Position numbers and translations under genes: made by a program. A DNA stretch of 64,000 bases from Xiashengella succiniciproducens (GTDB taxonomy: Bacteria; Bacteroidota; Bacteroidia; Bacteroidales; Marinilabiliaceae), in assembly GCF_023674465.1 (NCBI RefSeq), contig NZ_CP098400.1:310001-374000 (forward strand). Reading direction: 5' to 3'. Shown here piece after piece: positions 43,727-57,846 of the stretch. Position 1 is the stretch's first letter. Each line of letters starts with the position of its first letter. The notes under the pieces are model-generated. The model made no database searches. It saw only the letters and a list, made by a program, of their open reading frames with translations, and had not been told where the DNA came from.

Positions 43727-45400
43727 ATGTCAGATAAGAAATATGTACTAGGATTGGATTATGGTTCTGACTCTGCCAGAGCCGTATTGGTTGATGCTGC
43801 AACGGGAGATGAGATAGCAACTTCCGTAAAGCACTATCCACGCTGGATCGAAGGTAAGTATTGTGATCCTGCAAGGGATCAGTACCGCCAACATCCCCTC
43901 GACTATATAGAGGTGATGGAATATATCGTTAAGGACACGCTTAAGAAGGCAGGTCCAGGCTTTGCTGAAAAGGTAGTGGGTATCTCTTTCGATACAACCG
44001 GAAGTACTCCGGTGTTCGTCAACGAGGAAGGTACTCCTCTGGCACTGCTGCCTGAGTTTGCCGAGAATCCCAATGCTATGTTCGTTCTCTGGAAGGATCA
44101 CACAGCCGTTAAGGAGGCTGCAGAGATTAACGAACTTGCACGTAAGTGGAAGATTGATTATACAAAATATGAGGGTGGCATATATTCATCAGAGTGGGTT
44201 TGGGCCAAGGTACTTCATGTACTGCGTAGCGACGAGAAAGTTCGCAAGGCCGCCTATTCATGGATTGAACACTGTGACTGGATGCCTGCTCTTATCACAG
44301 GAAGGGTTAAACCAGGTGAAGTAATACGCAGCCGTTGCTCAGCCGGTCACAAGGCTATGTGGCATGAAAGCTGGGGTGGTTTGCCTGAAGAAGAATTTCT
44401 GACAGCTCTCGATCCTCTTCTTGCAGGATATCGTGATCGTCTGTATAAGGACACCTATACCGCTGATGTAAGGGTTGGCAACCTTACACCCGAATGGGCT
44501 GAAAGACTTGGCCTTACTACCAGGGTTGCCGTTGGTGTTGGAGCCTTTGACTGTCACATGGGTGCCGTTGGTGGAGGAGTTACTCCCAACGTGCTTGCAC
44601 GTGCCATCGGTACATCCACCTGTGACATTATGATCGCTCCTTATGATCAGATAGGTGACAAGCTGATTGCTGGTATTTGCGGTCAGGTTGACGGTTCGGT
44701 AATCCCCGGCTACGTCGGACTTGAAGCTGGTCAGTCAGGTTTCGGTGATATCTATGCATGGTTTAAGAGAGTTATCTCATGGCCTCTTGAAAACATCCTT
44801 GCTGATACCACAATTGTTGATGCTGAGACAAGAGCTAAGTTGATTGAGGAAACCGAGGATAAGATAATCCCGAAACTATCTGAAGCTGCAATGAAAATTC
44901 CTGTTGAGGAGTCAACAGTAATAGCAGTAGACTGGATGAACGGACGTCGTACACCTGATGCAAGCCAGGAAGTTACCGGTTCTATAGCCGGCCTGAAGCT
45001 TGGCAGTGATGCACCCCGCATCTTCCGTGCATTGGTTGAAGCGACTGCATTCGGATCCAAGGCCATAGTTGACCGTTTCGCCCGTGAAGGTGTAAGGATA
45101 GACGGAGTAATAGGTCTGGGTGGTGTTGCCAAGAAGTCTCCTTTTGTTATGCAGACTCTTGCTGATGTTCTTAACATGCCTATCAAGGTTGCCCGCACAG
45201 TTGAAACCTGTGCTGTTGGTGCTGCTATGTTTGCTACTGTTGCAGCAGGAGTACACAGCAATGTAGAGGAAGCTCAGAAGGCAATGGCTAAGGGTTTTGA
45301 AAAAGAATACACTCCAAATCCTGCTAATGTTAAGGCTTATGCTGAGATCTACGAAAAGTATGTCAAACTGGGAGCCTTTACAGAAAGGGAAAAGATCTGA
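43727..45400 (+). CDS. araB: L-ribulokinase
   Basis: 557 residues, FGGY kinase; phosphorylates L-ribulose. N-terminal phosphate loop GLDYGSDSARAVLVD, VVGISFDTTGSTPVF, central GAFDCHMGAVGGG with the general-base Asp, and C-terminal GVIGLGGVAKKSPF. The length fits AraB rather than the shorter xylulokinases. Last gene of the operon, followed by a terminator. Confidence 0.95.
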   Translation: MSDKKYVLGLDYGSDSARAVLVDAATGDEIATSVKHYPRWIEGKYCDPARDQYRQHPLDYIEVMEYIVKDTLKKAGPGFAEKVVGISFDTTGSTPVFVNEEGTPLALLPEFAENPNAMFVLWKDHTAVKEAAEINELARKWKIDYTKYEGGIYSSEWVWAKVLHVLRSDEKVRKAAYSWIEHCDWMPALITGRVKPGEVIRSRCSAGHKAMWHESWGGLPEEEFLTALDPLLAGYRDRLYKDTYTADVRVGNLTPEWAERLGLTTRVAVGVGAFDCHMGAVGGGVTPNVLARAIGTSTCDIMIAPYDQIGDKLIAGICGQVDGSVIPGYVGLEAGQSGFGDIYAWFKRVISWPLENILADTTIVDAETRAKLIEETEDKIIPKLSEAAMKIPVEESTVIAVDWMNGRRTPDASQEVTGSIAGLKLGSDAPRIFRALVEATAFGSKAIVDRFAREGVRIDGVIGLGGVAKKSPFVMQTLADVLNMPIKVARTVETCAVGAAMFATVAAGVHSNVEEAQKAMAKGFEKEYTPNPANVKAYAEIYEKYVKLGAFTEREKI

Positions 45401-45499
45401 TTAAGGGCATATCGGAATTAATACCGGACCAATTGTCTGACCGGGAACTGTGTTTTGAGAGATTGGTTAATTCTCCGGTCATTAGTCCTGACAAATACA

Positions 45500-45533
45500 A
45501 AAAGGGTGTCCACTTCGTGGTGGGCACCCTTTT
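45500..45533. terminator. Terminator between araB and lptB
   Basis: AAAAGGGTGTCCAC pairs with GTGGGCACCCTTTT (14 bp, one T-G) around loop TTCGTG. It is 100 bases past araB and 30 past the convergent lptB stop, and the A and T runs make it usable on both strands. Confidence 0.85.
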
Positions 45534-45562
45534 CACTTAGCACTATGGAAACAATCTTTATA

Positions 45563-46324
45563 TTATGAAACCTCAAAGGTTCTTCTGCGGAGTATAAAGT
45601 CATCGCCCAGGTAAACCCTTCTTACATCCGGGTCATCAGCCAGCTCCTCGGCACTGCCTGCCTTAAGGATTTTCCCTTCAAACAAGAGATAGGCCCGGTC
45701 AGTAATTGAGAGGGTTTCATGCACGTTGTGGTCGGTAATAAGAATGCCAATATTCTTGTACTTCAGTTTGGCAACTATCTCCTGTATATCGCGAACAGCA
45801 ATGGGGTCAACACCAGCAAAGGGTTCGTCGAGCAGGATAAACTTAGGGTTGATAGCAAGTGCTCTGGCGATCTCAGTACGGCGACGTTCTCCTCCCGAAA
45901 GCTGTATCCCCTTGCTCTTGCGTATATGAGTAAGGCTGAACTCCTCAAGCAATTCCTCGCACCTTTGCTTCTGGTAGTCCTTGGGGAAGTCGGTCATTTC
46001 AAGTACAGCCTTGATATTGTCCTCAACACTGAGGTTGCGGAATACGCTGGCTTCCTGAGCCAGATAGCCGATACCTTTTTGAGCCCTCTTGTACACAGGT
46101 TCGCGGGTGATAAGGTCCTCATTTAGATATATTTCACCCTCATTTGGCTGGATAAGACCTACTATCATGTAAAACGTAGTGGTCTTGCCGGCACCATTTG
46201 GTCCAAGCAAACCCACGATCTCACCCTGTCTTACCTCTACCGAGACCCCTTTTACCACAGTGCGGTTCTTATATCGCTTTACCAGATTCTTGGTATGAAG
46301 CACCAACTCTGAATTATCACTCAT
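45563..46324 (-). CDS. lptB: LPS export ABC transporter ATPase
   Basis: 253 residues with Walker [10 protein letters not shown], signature LSGGERRR, Walker [14 protein letters not shown] and switch His ITDHNVHET. The GVDPIAV and [15 protein letters not shown] segments are characteristic of LptB. It drives extraction of lipopolysaccharide from the inner membrane together with LptF/G, not in the window. It starts 4 bases after tatC. Confidence 0.93.
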   Translation of the reverse strand: MSDNSELVLHTKNLVKRYKNRTVVKGVSVEVRQGEIVGLLGPNGAGKTTTFYMIVGLIQPNEGEIYLNEDLITREPVYKRAQKGIGYLAQEASVFRNLSVEDNIKAVLEMTDFPKDYQKQRCEELLEEFSLTHIRKSKGIQLSGGERRRTEIARALAINPKFILLDEPFAGVDPIAVRDIQEIVAKLKYKNIGILITDHNVHETLSITDRAYLLFEGKILKAGSAEELADDPDVRRVYLGDDFILRRRTFEVS

Positions 46325-46328
46325 TATG

Positions 46329-47138
46329 TCAGTTATTTCTTAAAAGTTTCTTCTTCTCAACCCTTTCCGCAATAATTATACCAGCCTCATATAGAAAGAG
46401 TAGCGGTATACTAACCATTATCTGGCTAATCACATCTGGTGGTGTAATGATAGCTGCAACTGCTACAACCAACACTATGGCATGTCTCCTGTATTTGCGC
46501 AGAAGGGCACTGCTAACAACACCAATACTACTGAGCAGCCAAATCAGCACCGGCAGTTCAAACACCAAACCGGTTGTAAGTACTATGGATGCCACTGTCG
46601 ACACATAGGAACTGAAATTTATGATATTTTCCACACTTTCACTTACCTGATAGGTAGCTAAAAAATAAATAGAAAGCGGGACTATCAGATAATATGCAAA
46701 GAGAACCCCTGCCATAAACAGGATTCCCGCTGCTCCAAAGCAGCGGCGACTTTGCCTGAGTTCATTCTCATATAGGGCAGGTTTTATAAAGGTCCACAAT
46801 TCGTAAAAAATATAAGGTATTGCCAGAATTATGCCTGCCATAAACGAAATCCCCAGGTGCATAGTAAACTGGCCTGACATGCTTATATTTTGCAGTTTCA
46901 GTGGCTCCTGATTAATACACAGAGATGGCGTCCCTGCCATTTCTGCAATCCTGCAAAGCAGTTGGTTTGTATAGAAATCAGGCTTTCCGGGGCCTAGCAA
47001 GATAATATCAAAGACCACATGCTTAAAAATAAAAGCAGGTATCGCCAAAACAAACACTGCGATAAGAGAGCGGAAAATATGCCATCTGAGCTCCTCAAGG
47101 TGCTCAAGAAAGGTCATATCCTGTTTTTCTGCTGCCAT
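46329..47138 (-). CDS. tatC: Sec-independent translocase TatC
   Basis: 269 residues with six transmembrane helices. The conserved [16 protein letters not shown] start and the [31 protein letters not shown] region identify it. It receives twin-arginine substrates. TatA/B are not adjacent. Probably co-transcribed with lptB. Confidence 0.94.
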   Translation of the reverse strand: MAAEKQDMTFLEHLEELRWHIFRSLIAVFVLAIPAFIFKHVVFDIILLGPGKPDFYTNQLLCRIAEMAGTPSLCINQEPLKLQNISMSGQFTMHLGISFMAGIILAIPYIFYELWTFIKPALYENELRQSRRCFGAAGILFMAGVLFAYYLIVPLSIYFLATYQVSESVENIINFSSYVSTVASIVLTTGLVFELPVLIWLLSSIGVVSSALLRKYRRHAIVLVVAVAAIITPPDVISQIMVSIPLLFLYEAGIIIAERVEKKKLLRNN

Positions 47139-47315
47139 AGTGTCTGATTTATGCGCTGCTAAAATAGTGATTATTTGAAGACAGATAACTATTCAAAAGA
47201 GGATACCCTGATCATTGCAGAGCGAGCATGCCTCAACGGGTCGTTGTGAGACCCTTTTGAAGGAAAATATGTCTCAATGCCGGGTGTTGAAATGCTCTAA
47301 AGGGAGAGCCAATAT

Positions 47316-47348
47316 AGAAAAGGCGCCCCGTTACCCCGGGACGCCTTC
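47316..47348 (-). terminator. Terminator after lacZ
   Basis: AAGGCG/CGCCTT outer stem with an inner CCCG/CGGG stem, followed by TTTTC on the minus strand, 34 bases past the beta-galactosidase stop. Confidence 0.75.
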
Positions 47349-47381
47349 ACTGAAAGTCTCAAAACTTAGATTGTCAGACTA

Positions 47382-50507
<3,126 letters not shown>

Positions 50508-50528
50508 TTAATAAAAGTAAATATTACC

Positions 50529-50536
50529 CAAATATA
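50529..50536 (-). promoter_or_regulatory. Candidate -7 box (TATATTTG) for the beta-galactosidase gene
   Basis: A TAnnTTTG match on the minus strand, 43 bases before the ATG. No -33 TTTG at the usual spacing. Confidence 0.45.
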
Positions 50537-50843
50537 AAAATATGGATGGAATTCTTATTAAAGTTACACTCTTTTTGGGAAAGAAAGCTGCTGAGAAACA
50601 TAAAACGTAACATTTGCCAGGATTATAGCCAACCTGGTTTGTGTAGGAAATTTAGTCATTGCAGGTTCACCGATTAGGATTAACAAGGGTTCTGAATCCT
50701 TACAGTCTGTAAGTAAATAATAGATATTATGCTGCTAGTTAGTTGTATTCATCGTAATTTGGTCTCAAAACAAATAGAGAAATTTCTCTGGTAATCTGCT
50801 ATTAAACACCTTGTAAGATTAGTTCATTGTAGATCAAAAGGAC

Positions 50844-50851
50844 TAATTTTG
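50844..50851 (+). promoter_or_regulatory. Candidate -7 box (TAATTTTG) for mutA-mutB
   Basis: A TAnnTTTG match 33 bases before the mutA ATG. The -33 position has only TTAG at a 21-base spacing. Confidence 0.5.
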
Positions 50852-50884
50852 CAGCCTGAAAATTGTATCTAAAACAGTTTCATT

Positions 50885-52753
50885 ATGACAGATAAATCAA
50901 AACAACCGTTGTTTAGCGAGTTTCCACCCGTATCCACACAGGAATGGATGGACAAGATTACAGCGGACTTAAAGGGGGCTGATTTTGAAAAGAAGCTCGT
51001 CTGGAAAACCAGTGAAGGTTTCAGCGTTCGTCCTTTTTACCGTGAAGAGGATCTTGGCGCATTAAAACATCTGAATTCGCTTCCCGGCGAATTCCCGTTT
51101 GTTCGCGGTAACAGTACAGACAATAATTGGCTTGTACGCCAGGATATAGTAGTAACAGATATTTCTTCGGCCAACGCAAAGGCAAAGGATATTCTGAAAA
51201 AGGGTGTTGAATCAATAGGATTCGTACTTGACGAGACAGTTGAAGCAAGTGCCGACAATATCAAGGCCCTGCTTGCAGGTGTTGATATCACCTCAACGGA
51301 GATCAACTTCTCGACCAAGAAGTGTATGAAGTCTCTGGCCTCTGCACTGCTTGAAGCAGTAATGCAGATGGGAGTTGATCCGACTAAGGTCAAAGGATCA
51401 ATTGATTTTGATCCGGCTGGCAAACTGATTCTAAAGGGCAAGACCTGCAAGACCATTGATGAAATCATGGACAGAGCTGCCGAGATTGTAAAGAATGGTA
51501 AGGCTCTTCCTTCTTTCCAATGGATCAATGTCAATGGTAAGATCTTTGGAAACTCAGGTTCTACAATTGTTCAGGAGCTTGCTTTTGCACTTTCTGCTGC
51601 AAATGAATATCTGGCTAAACTCACTGAAAGAGGTCTTACTGTTGATGAGGTTGCAGGCAGCATTCGTTTCACACTGAGCATTGGTCCGGTTTACTTTATG
51701 GAAATCGCGAAGCTTCGTGCCGGTCGCATGCTTTGGAGCAATATAGTAAGTGCTTACAAACCTGCCAGCACAGCAGCAGCCAGGATGAACGTCCACTGCG
51801 AGACTTCAGAGTTCAATATGACAGTATTCGACCCCTATGTAAACCTGCTACGCACTCAGACAGAAGCTATGTCGGCCACACTGGGCGGATGCCACTCATT
51901 GCTTGTTCAACCCTTTGACAAGCCCTTCCGCAAAGCCGGAGAATTCAGCGAACGTATAGCTCGCAACCAACAGTTACTACTCAAGGAAGAATCATATTTC
52001 GGCAAGGTAGCAGACCCGGGTGCCGGTAGCTATTATATAGAGAACCTCACTGAAAGCATAGCCAATGAAGCATGGAAGCTATTTGTAGAAGTTGAAAGCA
52101 AGGGCGGTTATTTCAGTGCTGTTAAGGAAGGCTTTATACAAAAGCTGGTTAAGGAATCAGGTGCTCAAAAACTAAAAGCTGTTGCAAGTCGCAAAGAAGT
52201 ACTTTTGGGAACCAACCAGTATCCAAATGTTACTGAAACAATGAAGGATGCTATCGAAGAAACAGCCAAAGCATCTTGCGGAACCTCTTGTTCTGAGGGA
52301 GCAGAGATTGAAACCATAGTTCCTTTCAGAGCTGCAGCTGAGTTTGAAGCACTTCGCCTTGCTACTGAAAAGGCAGCAAAAAGACCAAAGACCTTTATGC
52401 TGACTTATGGTAACCTTGCTATGCGTCTTGCCAGGTCTCAGTTTTCAGGTAACTTCTTCGGATGTGCCGGTTACGAGATCGTTGACAACCTTGGATTCAA
52501 TACTGTTGAAGAGGGAGTTGAAGCTGCAGTAAAAGCAGGTGCAGATATAGTAGTGCTTTGTTCTTCTGATGAGGAGTATGCCGAGGCAGCTCCCGCTGCC
52601 TTCAAGGCACTGAATGGCAGAGCAATCTTTGTAGTAGCAGGAGCTCCTGCCTGCATGGATGATCTGAAGGCTCAGGGCATTGAGAATTTTATCAACATTC
52701 GCAGTAATGTCCTTGAAGAGTTGCAGAAGTTTAACAAGGCACTTGGAATCTAA
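50885..52753 (+). CDS. mutA: Methylmalonyl-CoA mutase small subunit
   Basis: 622 residues, the non-catalytic partner in the heterodimeric mutase. It has the TIM-barrel part ([26 protein letters not shown]) and a C-terminal Rossmann-like domain, but the B12-binding DxHxxG is missing ([11 protein letters not shown] in its place), as expected of the small subunit. It precedes mutB by 11 bases. Together they interconvert succinyl-CoA and methylmalonyl-CoA in propionate production or use. Confidence 0.95.
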   Translation: MTDKSKQPLFSEFPPVSTQEWMDKITADLKGADFEKKLVWKTSEGFSVRPFYREEDLGALKHLNSLPGEFPFVRGNSTDNNWLVRQDIVVTDISSANAKAKDILKKGVESIGFVLDETVEASADNIKALLAGVDITSTEINFSTKKCMKSLASALLEAVMQMGVDPTKVKGSIDFDPAGKLILKGKTCKTIDEIMDRAAEIVKNGKALPSFQWINVNGKIFGNSGSTIVQELAFALSAANEYLAKLTERGLTVDEVAGSIRFTLSIGPVYFMEIAKLRAGRMLWSNIVSAYKPASTAAARMNVHCETSEFNMTVFDPYVNLLRTQTEAMSATLGGCHSLLVQPFDKPFRKAGEFSERIARNQQLLLKEESYFGKVADPGAGSYYIENLTESIANEAWKLFVEVESKGGYFSAVKEGFIQKLVKESGAQKLKAVASRKEVLLGTNQYPNVTETMKDAIEETAKASCGTSCSEGAEIETIVPFRAAAEFEALRLATEKAAKRPKTFMLTYGNLAMRLARSQFSGNFFGCAGYEIVDNLGFNTVEEGVEAAVKAGADIVVLCSSDEEYAEAAPAAFKALNGRAIFVVAGAPACMDDLKAQGIENFINIRSNVLEELQKFNKALGI

Positions 52754-52764
52754 AACACATTGTT

Positions 52765-54918
52765 ATGAAACCTGATTTTTCTAAGATAAATATAACCAAG
52801 GAAGGCTCAGCTGTAGATGCACAGGCATGGGCCAAGGCTCAAGGTATCCGGAAAGACTGGATTACACCTGAGCAAATACCGGTAAAGTCAGTATATACCA
52901 GGGAAGACCTGGAAGGTATGGAGCATCTGAATTATGCAGCCGGTGTTGCACCATTTTTACGTGGTCCCTACTCAGCGATGTATGCGACTCGTCCATGGAC
53001 CATCAGGCAGTATGCCGGGTTCTCCACAGCTGAAGAGTCAAATGCATTTTACCGCAGGAATCTGGCTTCCGGTCAGAAGGGTCTTTCAGTAGCCTTCGAC
53101 CTTGCTACTCACCGCGGATACGACTCAGATCACGAGCGTGTAGTTGGTGACGTAGGTAAGGCCGGTGTTGCTATTGACTCCATCCTCGATATGAAGATAC
53201 TGTTTGACGGCATACCACTGGATAAGATGTCTGTATCAATGACTATGAACGGAGCTGTTCTTCCTGTTATGGCATTCTATATCGTAGCAGGTCTTGAGCA
53301 GGGCTGTAAACTTGAAGATATGGCTGGTACCATCCAGAATGATATCCTCAAGGAGTTTATGGTTCGTAATACCTACATCTATCCACCGGAATTCTCAATG
53401 AAGATTATCGCTGATATCTTCGAGTACACTTCCAGGTACATGCCTAAGTTCAACAGCATCTCTATCTCCGGTTACCACATGCAGGAAGCCGGTGCAACTG
53501 CTGATATTGAGCTAGCCTATACACTTGCCGACGGTCTCGAATATCTGCGTACCGGAGTAAATGCCGGTCTTGATATTGACAGTTTTGCTCCCAGGTTGTC
53601 ATTCTTCTGGGCTATCGGTATGAATCACTTTATGGAGATAGCAAAGATGCGTGCAGCCCGTATGTTGTGGGCAAAACTCGTTAAGCAGTTTAATCCCAGG
53701 AATCCAAAGTCTCTGGCTCTGCGTACTCACTCACAAACGTCAGGATGGTCACTTACCGAACAGGATCCCTTCAACAACGTTGGTCGTACATGTATCGAAG
53801 CAATGGCTGCAGCACTTGGTCACACACAGAGCTTGCACACCAATGCACTTGATGAAGCTATCGCATTGCCAACTGACTTCTCTGCTCGTATTGCCCGTAA
53901 TACTCAGATTTATATCCAGGAAGAGACTCAGATCTGTAAGGCTATTGACCCATGGGCAGGATCTTACTATGTTGAGGCCCTGACTAAGGAAATAGCTGAT
54001 AAGGCATGGGCCCACATTCAGGAGATTGAAGAGATGGGTGGTATGGCCAAGGCTATTGAAACCGGCTTGCCAAAGATGCGTATAGAAGAAGCAGCAGCCC
54101 GTACTCAGGCCAAGATAGACAGCAACAAGCAGGTTATCGTTGGTGTTAACCGTTATCGTCTTGAAAAGGAAGATCCGATTGACATCCTTGATATTGACAA
54201 CACTGCTGTACGTAAGGCTCAGATCGAGCGTCTGAGGGCTCTGAGGGCAAACCGTAACGAAGCTGAAGTTAAGGCCGCATTGGAAGCTATTACTGAGTGT
54301 GTTAAGACCGGCAAGGGTAATCTACTTGAACTGGCAGTAGATGCAGCCAAGAAACGTGCTTCTCTTGGTGAGATATCTTTTGCATGCGAATCAGTTGTAG
54401 GACGTTATAAAGCAGTTATCAGATCAGTGAGCGGAGTATATTCATCAGAAGTCGGTGGTGACGAAGTGTTTGAAAAGGCACGCACTCTGGCACGTAGGTT
54501 TGCCGAAGTGGAAGGTCGTCAACCCCGTATCATGGTAGCCAAGATGGGTCAGGACGGTCATGACCGCGGCGCCAAGGTTGTAGCTACAGGTTATGCCGAT
54601 ATTGGCTTTGATGTGGATATGGGACCCTTGTTCCAGACTCCTGCCGAAGCTGCTAAGCAAGCTGTAGAAAATGACGTTCACGTATTGGGCGTTTCATCTC
54701 TGGCAGCAGGTCACAAGACTCTTGTTCCCCAGGTTATTGAAGAGCTTAAGAAGCTTGGCCGTGAGGATATCATGGTAATAGCCGGTGGTGTTATACCTGC
54801 TCAGGATTATCAATACCTGTATGATGCCGGTGTAGTCGGTATCTTTGGACCCGGATCATCAGTGGCTCAGGCTGCTGTAGATATACTTACTCTGCTGCTT
54901 AAAGCACGTGAAGAGTAA
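52765..54918 (+). CDS. mutB: Methylmalonyl-CoA mutase large subunit
   Basis: 717 residues, catalytic, adenosylcobalamin dependent. The TIM barrel has the substrate region [17 protein letters not shown] and [16 protein letters not shown]; the C-terminal domain binds cobalamin through DGHDRGAKV, with the cobalt ligand His599, and the Ser/Gly loops [11 protein letters not shown] and AGGVIPAQD. Methylmalonyl-CoA epimerase, the MeaB chaperone and the decarboxylase are not next to it. Confidence 0.96.
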   Translation: MKPDFSKINITKEGSAVDAQAWAKAQGIRKDWITPEQIPVKSVYTREDLEGMEHLNYAAGVAPFLRGPYSAMYATRPWTIRQYAGFSTAEESNAFYRRNLASGQKGLSVAFDLATHRGYDSDHERVVGDVGKAGVAIDSILDMKILFDGIPLDKMSVSMTMNGAVLPVMAFYIVAGLEQGCKLEDMAGTIQNDILKEFMVRNTYIYPPEFSMKIIADIFEYTSRYMPKFNSISISGYHMQEAGATADIELAYTLADGLEYLRTGVNAGLDIDSFAPRLSFFWAIGMNHFMEIAKMRAARMLWAKLVKQFNPRNPKSLALRTHSQTSGWSLTEQDPFNNVGRTCIEAMAAALGHTQSLHTNALDEAIALPTDFSARIARNTQIYIQEETQICKAIDPWAGSYYVEALTKEIADKAWAHIQEIEEMGGMAKAIETGLPKMRIEEAAARTQAKIDSNKQVIVGVNRYRLEKEDPIDILDIDNTAVRKAQIERLRALRANRNEAEVKAALEAITECVKTGKGNLLELAVDAAKKRASLGEISFACESVVGRYKAVIRSVSGVYSSEVGGDEVFEKARTLARRFAEVEGRQPRIMVAKMGQDGHDRGAKVVATGYADIGFDVDMGPLFQTPAEAAKQAVENDVHVLGVSSLAAGHKTLVPQVIEELKKLGREDIMVIAGGVIPAQDYQYLYDAGVVGIFGPGSSVAQAAVDILTLLLKAREE

Positions 54919-54943
54919 TACTTAGTTTTAATGGTTTGTTTGC

Positions 54944-54973
54944 AAGAGGGGTAACCGCGAGGTTACCCCTCTT
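54944..54973 (+). terminator. Terminator after mutB
   Basis: AAGAGGGGTAACC/GGTTACCCCTCTT, a 13-bp perfect stem closed by a GCGA (GNRA) tetraloop, 26 bases past the stop. The tail is not T-rich, so it may act as a stabiliser as much as a terminator. Confidence 0.65.
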
Positions 54974-55021
54974 CTGCATTAAATTAACGGCATAATATAC
55001 TGTAAAACTGAAATTTTGCCT

Positions 55022-55029
55022 TATTTTTG
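55022..55029 (+). promoter_or_regulatory. Candidate -7 box (TATTTTTG) for glyS
   Basis: A TAnnTTTG match 78 bases before the ATG. No clear -33 TTTG. Confidence 0.45.
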
Positions 55030-55106
55030 CGCTTCTGTCAATTCGTACAGATAATCAGTCAGAAACAAAGTATAGAAGAAATATAATAAATAATAGACTT
55101 ATTGTT

Positions 55107-56660
55107 ATGGCTCAGGAAGATGTTTTCAAAAAGTTGGTCGCCCATTGCAAGGAGTATGGGTTTGTATTTCAAAGCAGTGAGATCTATGACGGTTTGGGAG
55201 CCGTTTATGACTACGGACAATATGGAGTTGAACTGAAGAACAACATAAAGAAATACTGGTGGGATTCAATGGTTCTGCTTCACGAGAATGTGGTGGGTAT
55301 TGACTCAGCCATATTTATGCACCCCACTGTATGGAAGGCATCAGGTCACGTTGATGCATTTAATGACCCCCTGATCGACAATAAGGACAGCAAGAAGCGT
55401 TATCGTGCAGACGTTTTGATCGAGGAACTGCTTGCAAAGTATGATGCAAAGATTGACAAGGAAGTAGAAAAGGCAGCTAAGCGTTTTGGTGACAGCTTCG
55501 ACGAGAAGATGTTCCGTGAAACCAACCCCCGTGTGCTTGAACACGCGCAGAAGAGGGAAGAGATACACCAACGCTTTGTAAAGGCATTGAATGAAAATGA
55601 CCTTAACGAGCTGCGTCAGATAATAATCGACAACGAAGTAGTTTGCCCAATCTCAGGAACAAAGAACTGGACAGAAGTGCGTCAGTTCAACCTTATGTTC
55701 TCAACAGAAATGGGTTCTACAGCCGATGGTGCAATGAAGATTTACCTACGTCCGGAGACAGCTCAGGGTATCTTTGTAAACTTCCTGAATGTTCAGAAGA
55801 CTGGACGTATGAAGATCCCCTTTGGTATAGCCCAGATTGGTAAGGCTTTCCGTAACGAGATCGTAGCCCGTCAGTTTATTTTCCGTATGCGTGAGTTTGA
55901 GCAGATGGAAATGCAATTCTTTGTTGCTCCAGGTGAAGAGCTGGCATGGTTTGAAAAGTGGAAGGAAGTACGTATGAAGTGGCATAAGTCACTAGGTATG
56001 GGCGATCACAAGTATCGTTACCACGATCATGATAAGCTGGCTCACTATGCCAACGCAGCAACAGATATTGAGTTTGAGATGCCCTTTGGGTTCAAGGAAG
56101 TAGAAGGTATCCACTCACGTACTGACTTCGACTTATCACAGCACCAGCAATACTCAGGAAAGAAGATTACCTATTTCGATTCTGAGCGCAACGAAAGCTA
56201 TGTGCCTTATGTAATCGAGACATCAATCGGTGTTGACCGTATGTTCCTGAGCATAATGGCTGGAAGCTATTGCGAGGAAGAGGTTCCCGGTAAAGACGGA
56301 AGTGTTGAGTCTCGTGTAGTCCTGAAACTACCACCGGTACTTGCTCCTGTCAAACTGGCTGTACTACCACTTGTTAAGAAGGACGGTTTGCCTGAGCTGG
56401 CACGTAAGATAGTAGATGATCTGAAGTTCCACTTCAACTGCCAGTACGACGAGAAGGACTCAATCGGTAAGCGTTACCGCAGGCAGGATGCTATCGGTAC
56501 ACCTTTCTGTGTAACAATAGACCACGACTCTTTGGAAGACCAGAAGGTCACTATCCGTTACCGTGATACTATGGAGCAGGAGAGGGTAAGCATTTCTGCA
56601 CTTAAGGATATTATCGGTGAGAAGGTAAGCATGACCGCGCTTTTCAAGAAGCTGGTTTAG
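55107..56660 (+). CDS. glyS: Glycyl-tRNA synthetase (alpha2 type)
   Basis: 517 residues, class II, eukaryote/archaea-like single-chain form used by Bacteroidota. The opening KLVAHCKEYGFVFQSSEIYDGLGAVYDYG is typical; motif 2 is in FRNEIVARQFIFRMREFEQME and motif 3 in YVIETSIGVDRMF. The C-terminal anticodon domain follows from about residue 410. The stop is 8 bases from that of the convergent radical SAM gene. Confidence 0.95.
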   Translation: MAQEDVFKKLVAHCKEYGFVFQSSEIYDGLGAVYDYGQYGVELKNNIKKYWWDSMVLLHENVVGIDSAIFMHPTVWKASGHVDAFNDPLIDNKDSKKRYRADVLIEELLAKYDAKIDKEVEKAAKRFGDSFDEKMFRETNPRVLEHAQKREEIHQRFVKALNENDLNELRQIIIDNEVVCPISGTKNWTEVRQFNLMFSTEMGSTADGAMKIYLRPETAQGIFVNFLNVQKTGRMKIPFGIAQIGKAFRNEIVARQFIFRMREFEQMEMQFFVAPGEELAWFEKWKEVRMKWHKSLGMGDHKYRYHDHDKLAHYANAATDIEFEMPFGFKEVEGIHSRTDFDLSQHQQYSGKKITYFDSERNESYVPYVIETSIGVDRMFLSIMAGSYCEEEVPGKDGSVESRVVLKLPPVLAPVKLAVLPLVKKDGLPELARKIVDDLKFHFNCQYDEKDSIGKRYRRQDAIGTPFCVTIDHDSLEDQKVTIRYRDTMEQERVSISALKDIIGEKVSMTALFKKLV

Positions 56661-56667
56661 GCTGGTA

Positions 56668-57699
56668 TCAGATAAGAAATTTACGACCTTGGGGACAATT
56701 GCGGCACATTGCGATGGCCGCTTTGTCCCTTAATATTTTTCCGCGGAATTGCATTAGGGACTGGTTCTTCCAGATTTCTCCAAGAGGAGTTTCACTTACG
56801 TTACCGGGTGAGAAATCCAGATCCTTGTCATAGCAGCAGGGTGCTACACGTCCGTCCCATGACATTACTGCCGAGCCCCACTGCTTAAAGCAGTGGTTGT
56901 ATGACTTGCCCTTGAGAACAGGCCTTCCTTCTTTCTCTATATACCTTGAATAGCGGGGATTCTTAGGTGGTTTTACTTCATTATTACCAAAGTCATAAAT
57001 CTGGGCAGACTTAAGCTGCAGGCGGTCTACACCTAGTCGTCTGCACAGCTTTTTTAGTTCCGGGATTTCTTGTTCATTATGCTCAAAGACAATAAACTGC
57101 ACCGTGATAAGCGGCTTGTGTTTGTTGAGCTCTTTGCGACGCTTGACCATGGATTCTATACCCTGAAGCACCTTATCAAGGTTTCCCCCTTTGCGGTACC
57201 GGGAATAACTTTGACGGCTAATTCCGTCCAAAGAAATAATCAGTTCGCTAAGTCCTGCTTCTATCAGTTTATCGCAGTTTTCCGGACTAAGGAAATGCCC
57301 GTTTGTACTCATCGAGCTAAAGATATTCCTTTCGGAGGCTGCGGTTATCAGTTTGTTGATTTTGCGGTTAAGCATTGGTTCACCCTGGAAGTATAGGTTG
57401 AGCGTCATCAGTTCCGGCCCTGCCTCATCGAGCATTTTGCTAAGTAGTCCAGGCTCCAGCATTCCACCTTTGCGGGTAAGGACACCTGCACCGACGGGGC
57501 ATTCCGGACATTGAAGATTGCAGAGTCCCGAGGGCTCTACAGACATGGCCCAGGGTCTTCCCTGGATGTGGGGCTTCTTAGTAATTCGTGAAATATAGAA
57601 GCTGAGGACGAGGAGCAGGAGGTTGCGAGCTCTGCGGATTGTGATATATTTTGTAGCTCTGAGGGCAAACCTGGCCATATTAGTCTTGGAAAGCCACAT
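56668..57699 (-). CDS. Radical SAM/SPASM domain protein
   Basis: 343 residues. The radical SAM cluster is CNLQCPECP (Cys-x3-Cys-x2-Cys). A C-terminal SPASM-type domain has further Cys (CFKQWG, APCCYD, CRNCPQG) for auxiliary clusters. A hydrophobic segment near residues 24-36 precedes the core. SPASM enzymes often modify peptides or sugars, but no precursor peptide or partner gene is evident here. The frame extends to 57801; the ATG at 57699 (MWLSKTNMARF) was chosen because the longer N-terminus has no protein-like features. Confidence 0.8.
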   Translation of the reverse strand: MWLSKTNMARFALRATKYITIRRARNLLLLVLSFYISRITKKPHIQGRPWAMSVEPSGLCNLQCPECPVGAGVLTRKGGMLEPGLLSKMLDEAGPELMTLNLYFQGEPMLNRKINKLITAASERNIFSSMSTNGHFLSPENCDKLIEAGLSELIISLDGISRQSYSRYRKGGNLDKVLQGIESMVKRRKELNKHKPLITVQFIVFEHNEQEIPELKKLCRRLGVDRLQLKSAQIYDFGNNEVKPPKNPRYSRYIEKEGRPVLKGKSYNHCFKQWGSAVMSWDGRVAPCCYDKDLDFSPGNVSETPLGEIWKNQSLMQFRGKILRDKAAIAMCRNCPQGRKFLI

Positions 57700-57806
57700 A
57701 GGACATAGTATTAGTTTTACCGCACACGGATTCAGGGGTTTGTCTGACACCGATACAGCAGGTATAAAACATATAACCAGCGATGATATATCTGTGTTCA
57801 AAGTGT

Positions 57807-57814
57807 TATATTTG
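57807..57814 (+). promoter_or_regulatory. Candidate -7 box (TATATTTG) for dxs
   Basis: A TAnnTTTG match 32 bases before the dxs ATG. No -33 TTTG at the usual distance. Confidence 0.5.
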
Positions 57815-57846
57815 CAAAATTAGCAAAAATGTGAAGAACAACTGGA

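Noticed and set aside
50885-54918. Two mutase genes as a duplication
   Set aside because: They are the normal small and large subunits; only the second keeps the B12-binding DGHDRG motif.
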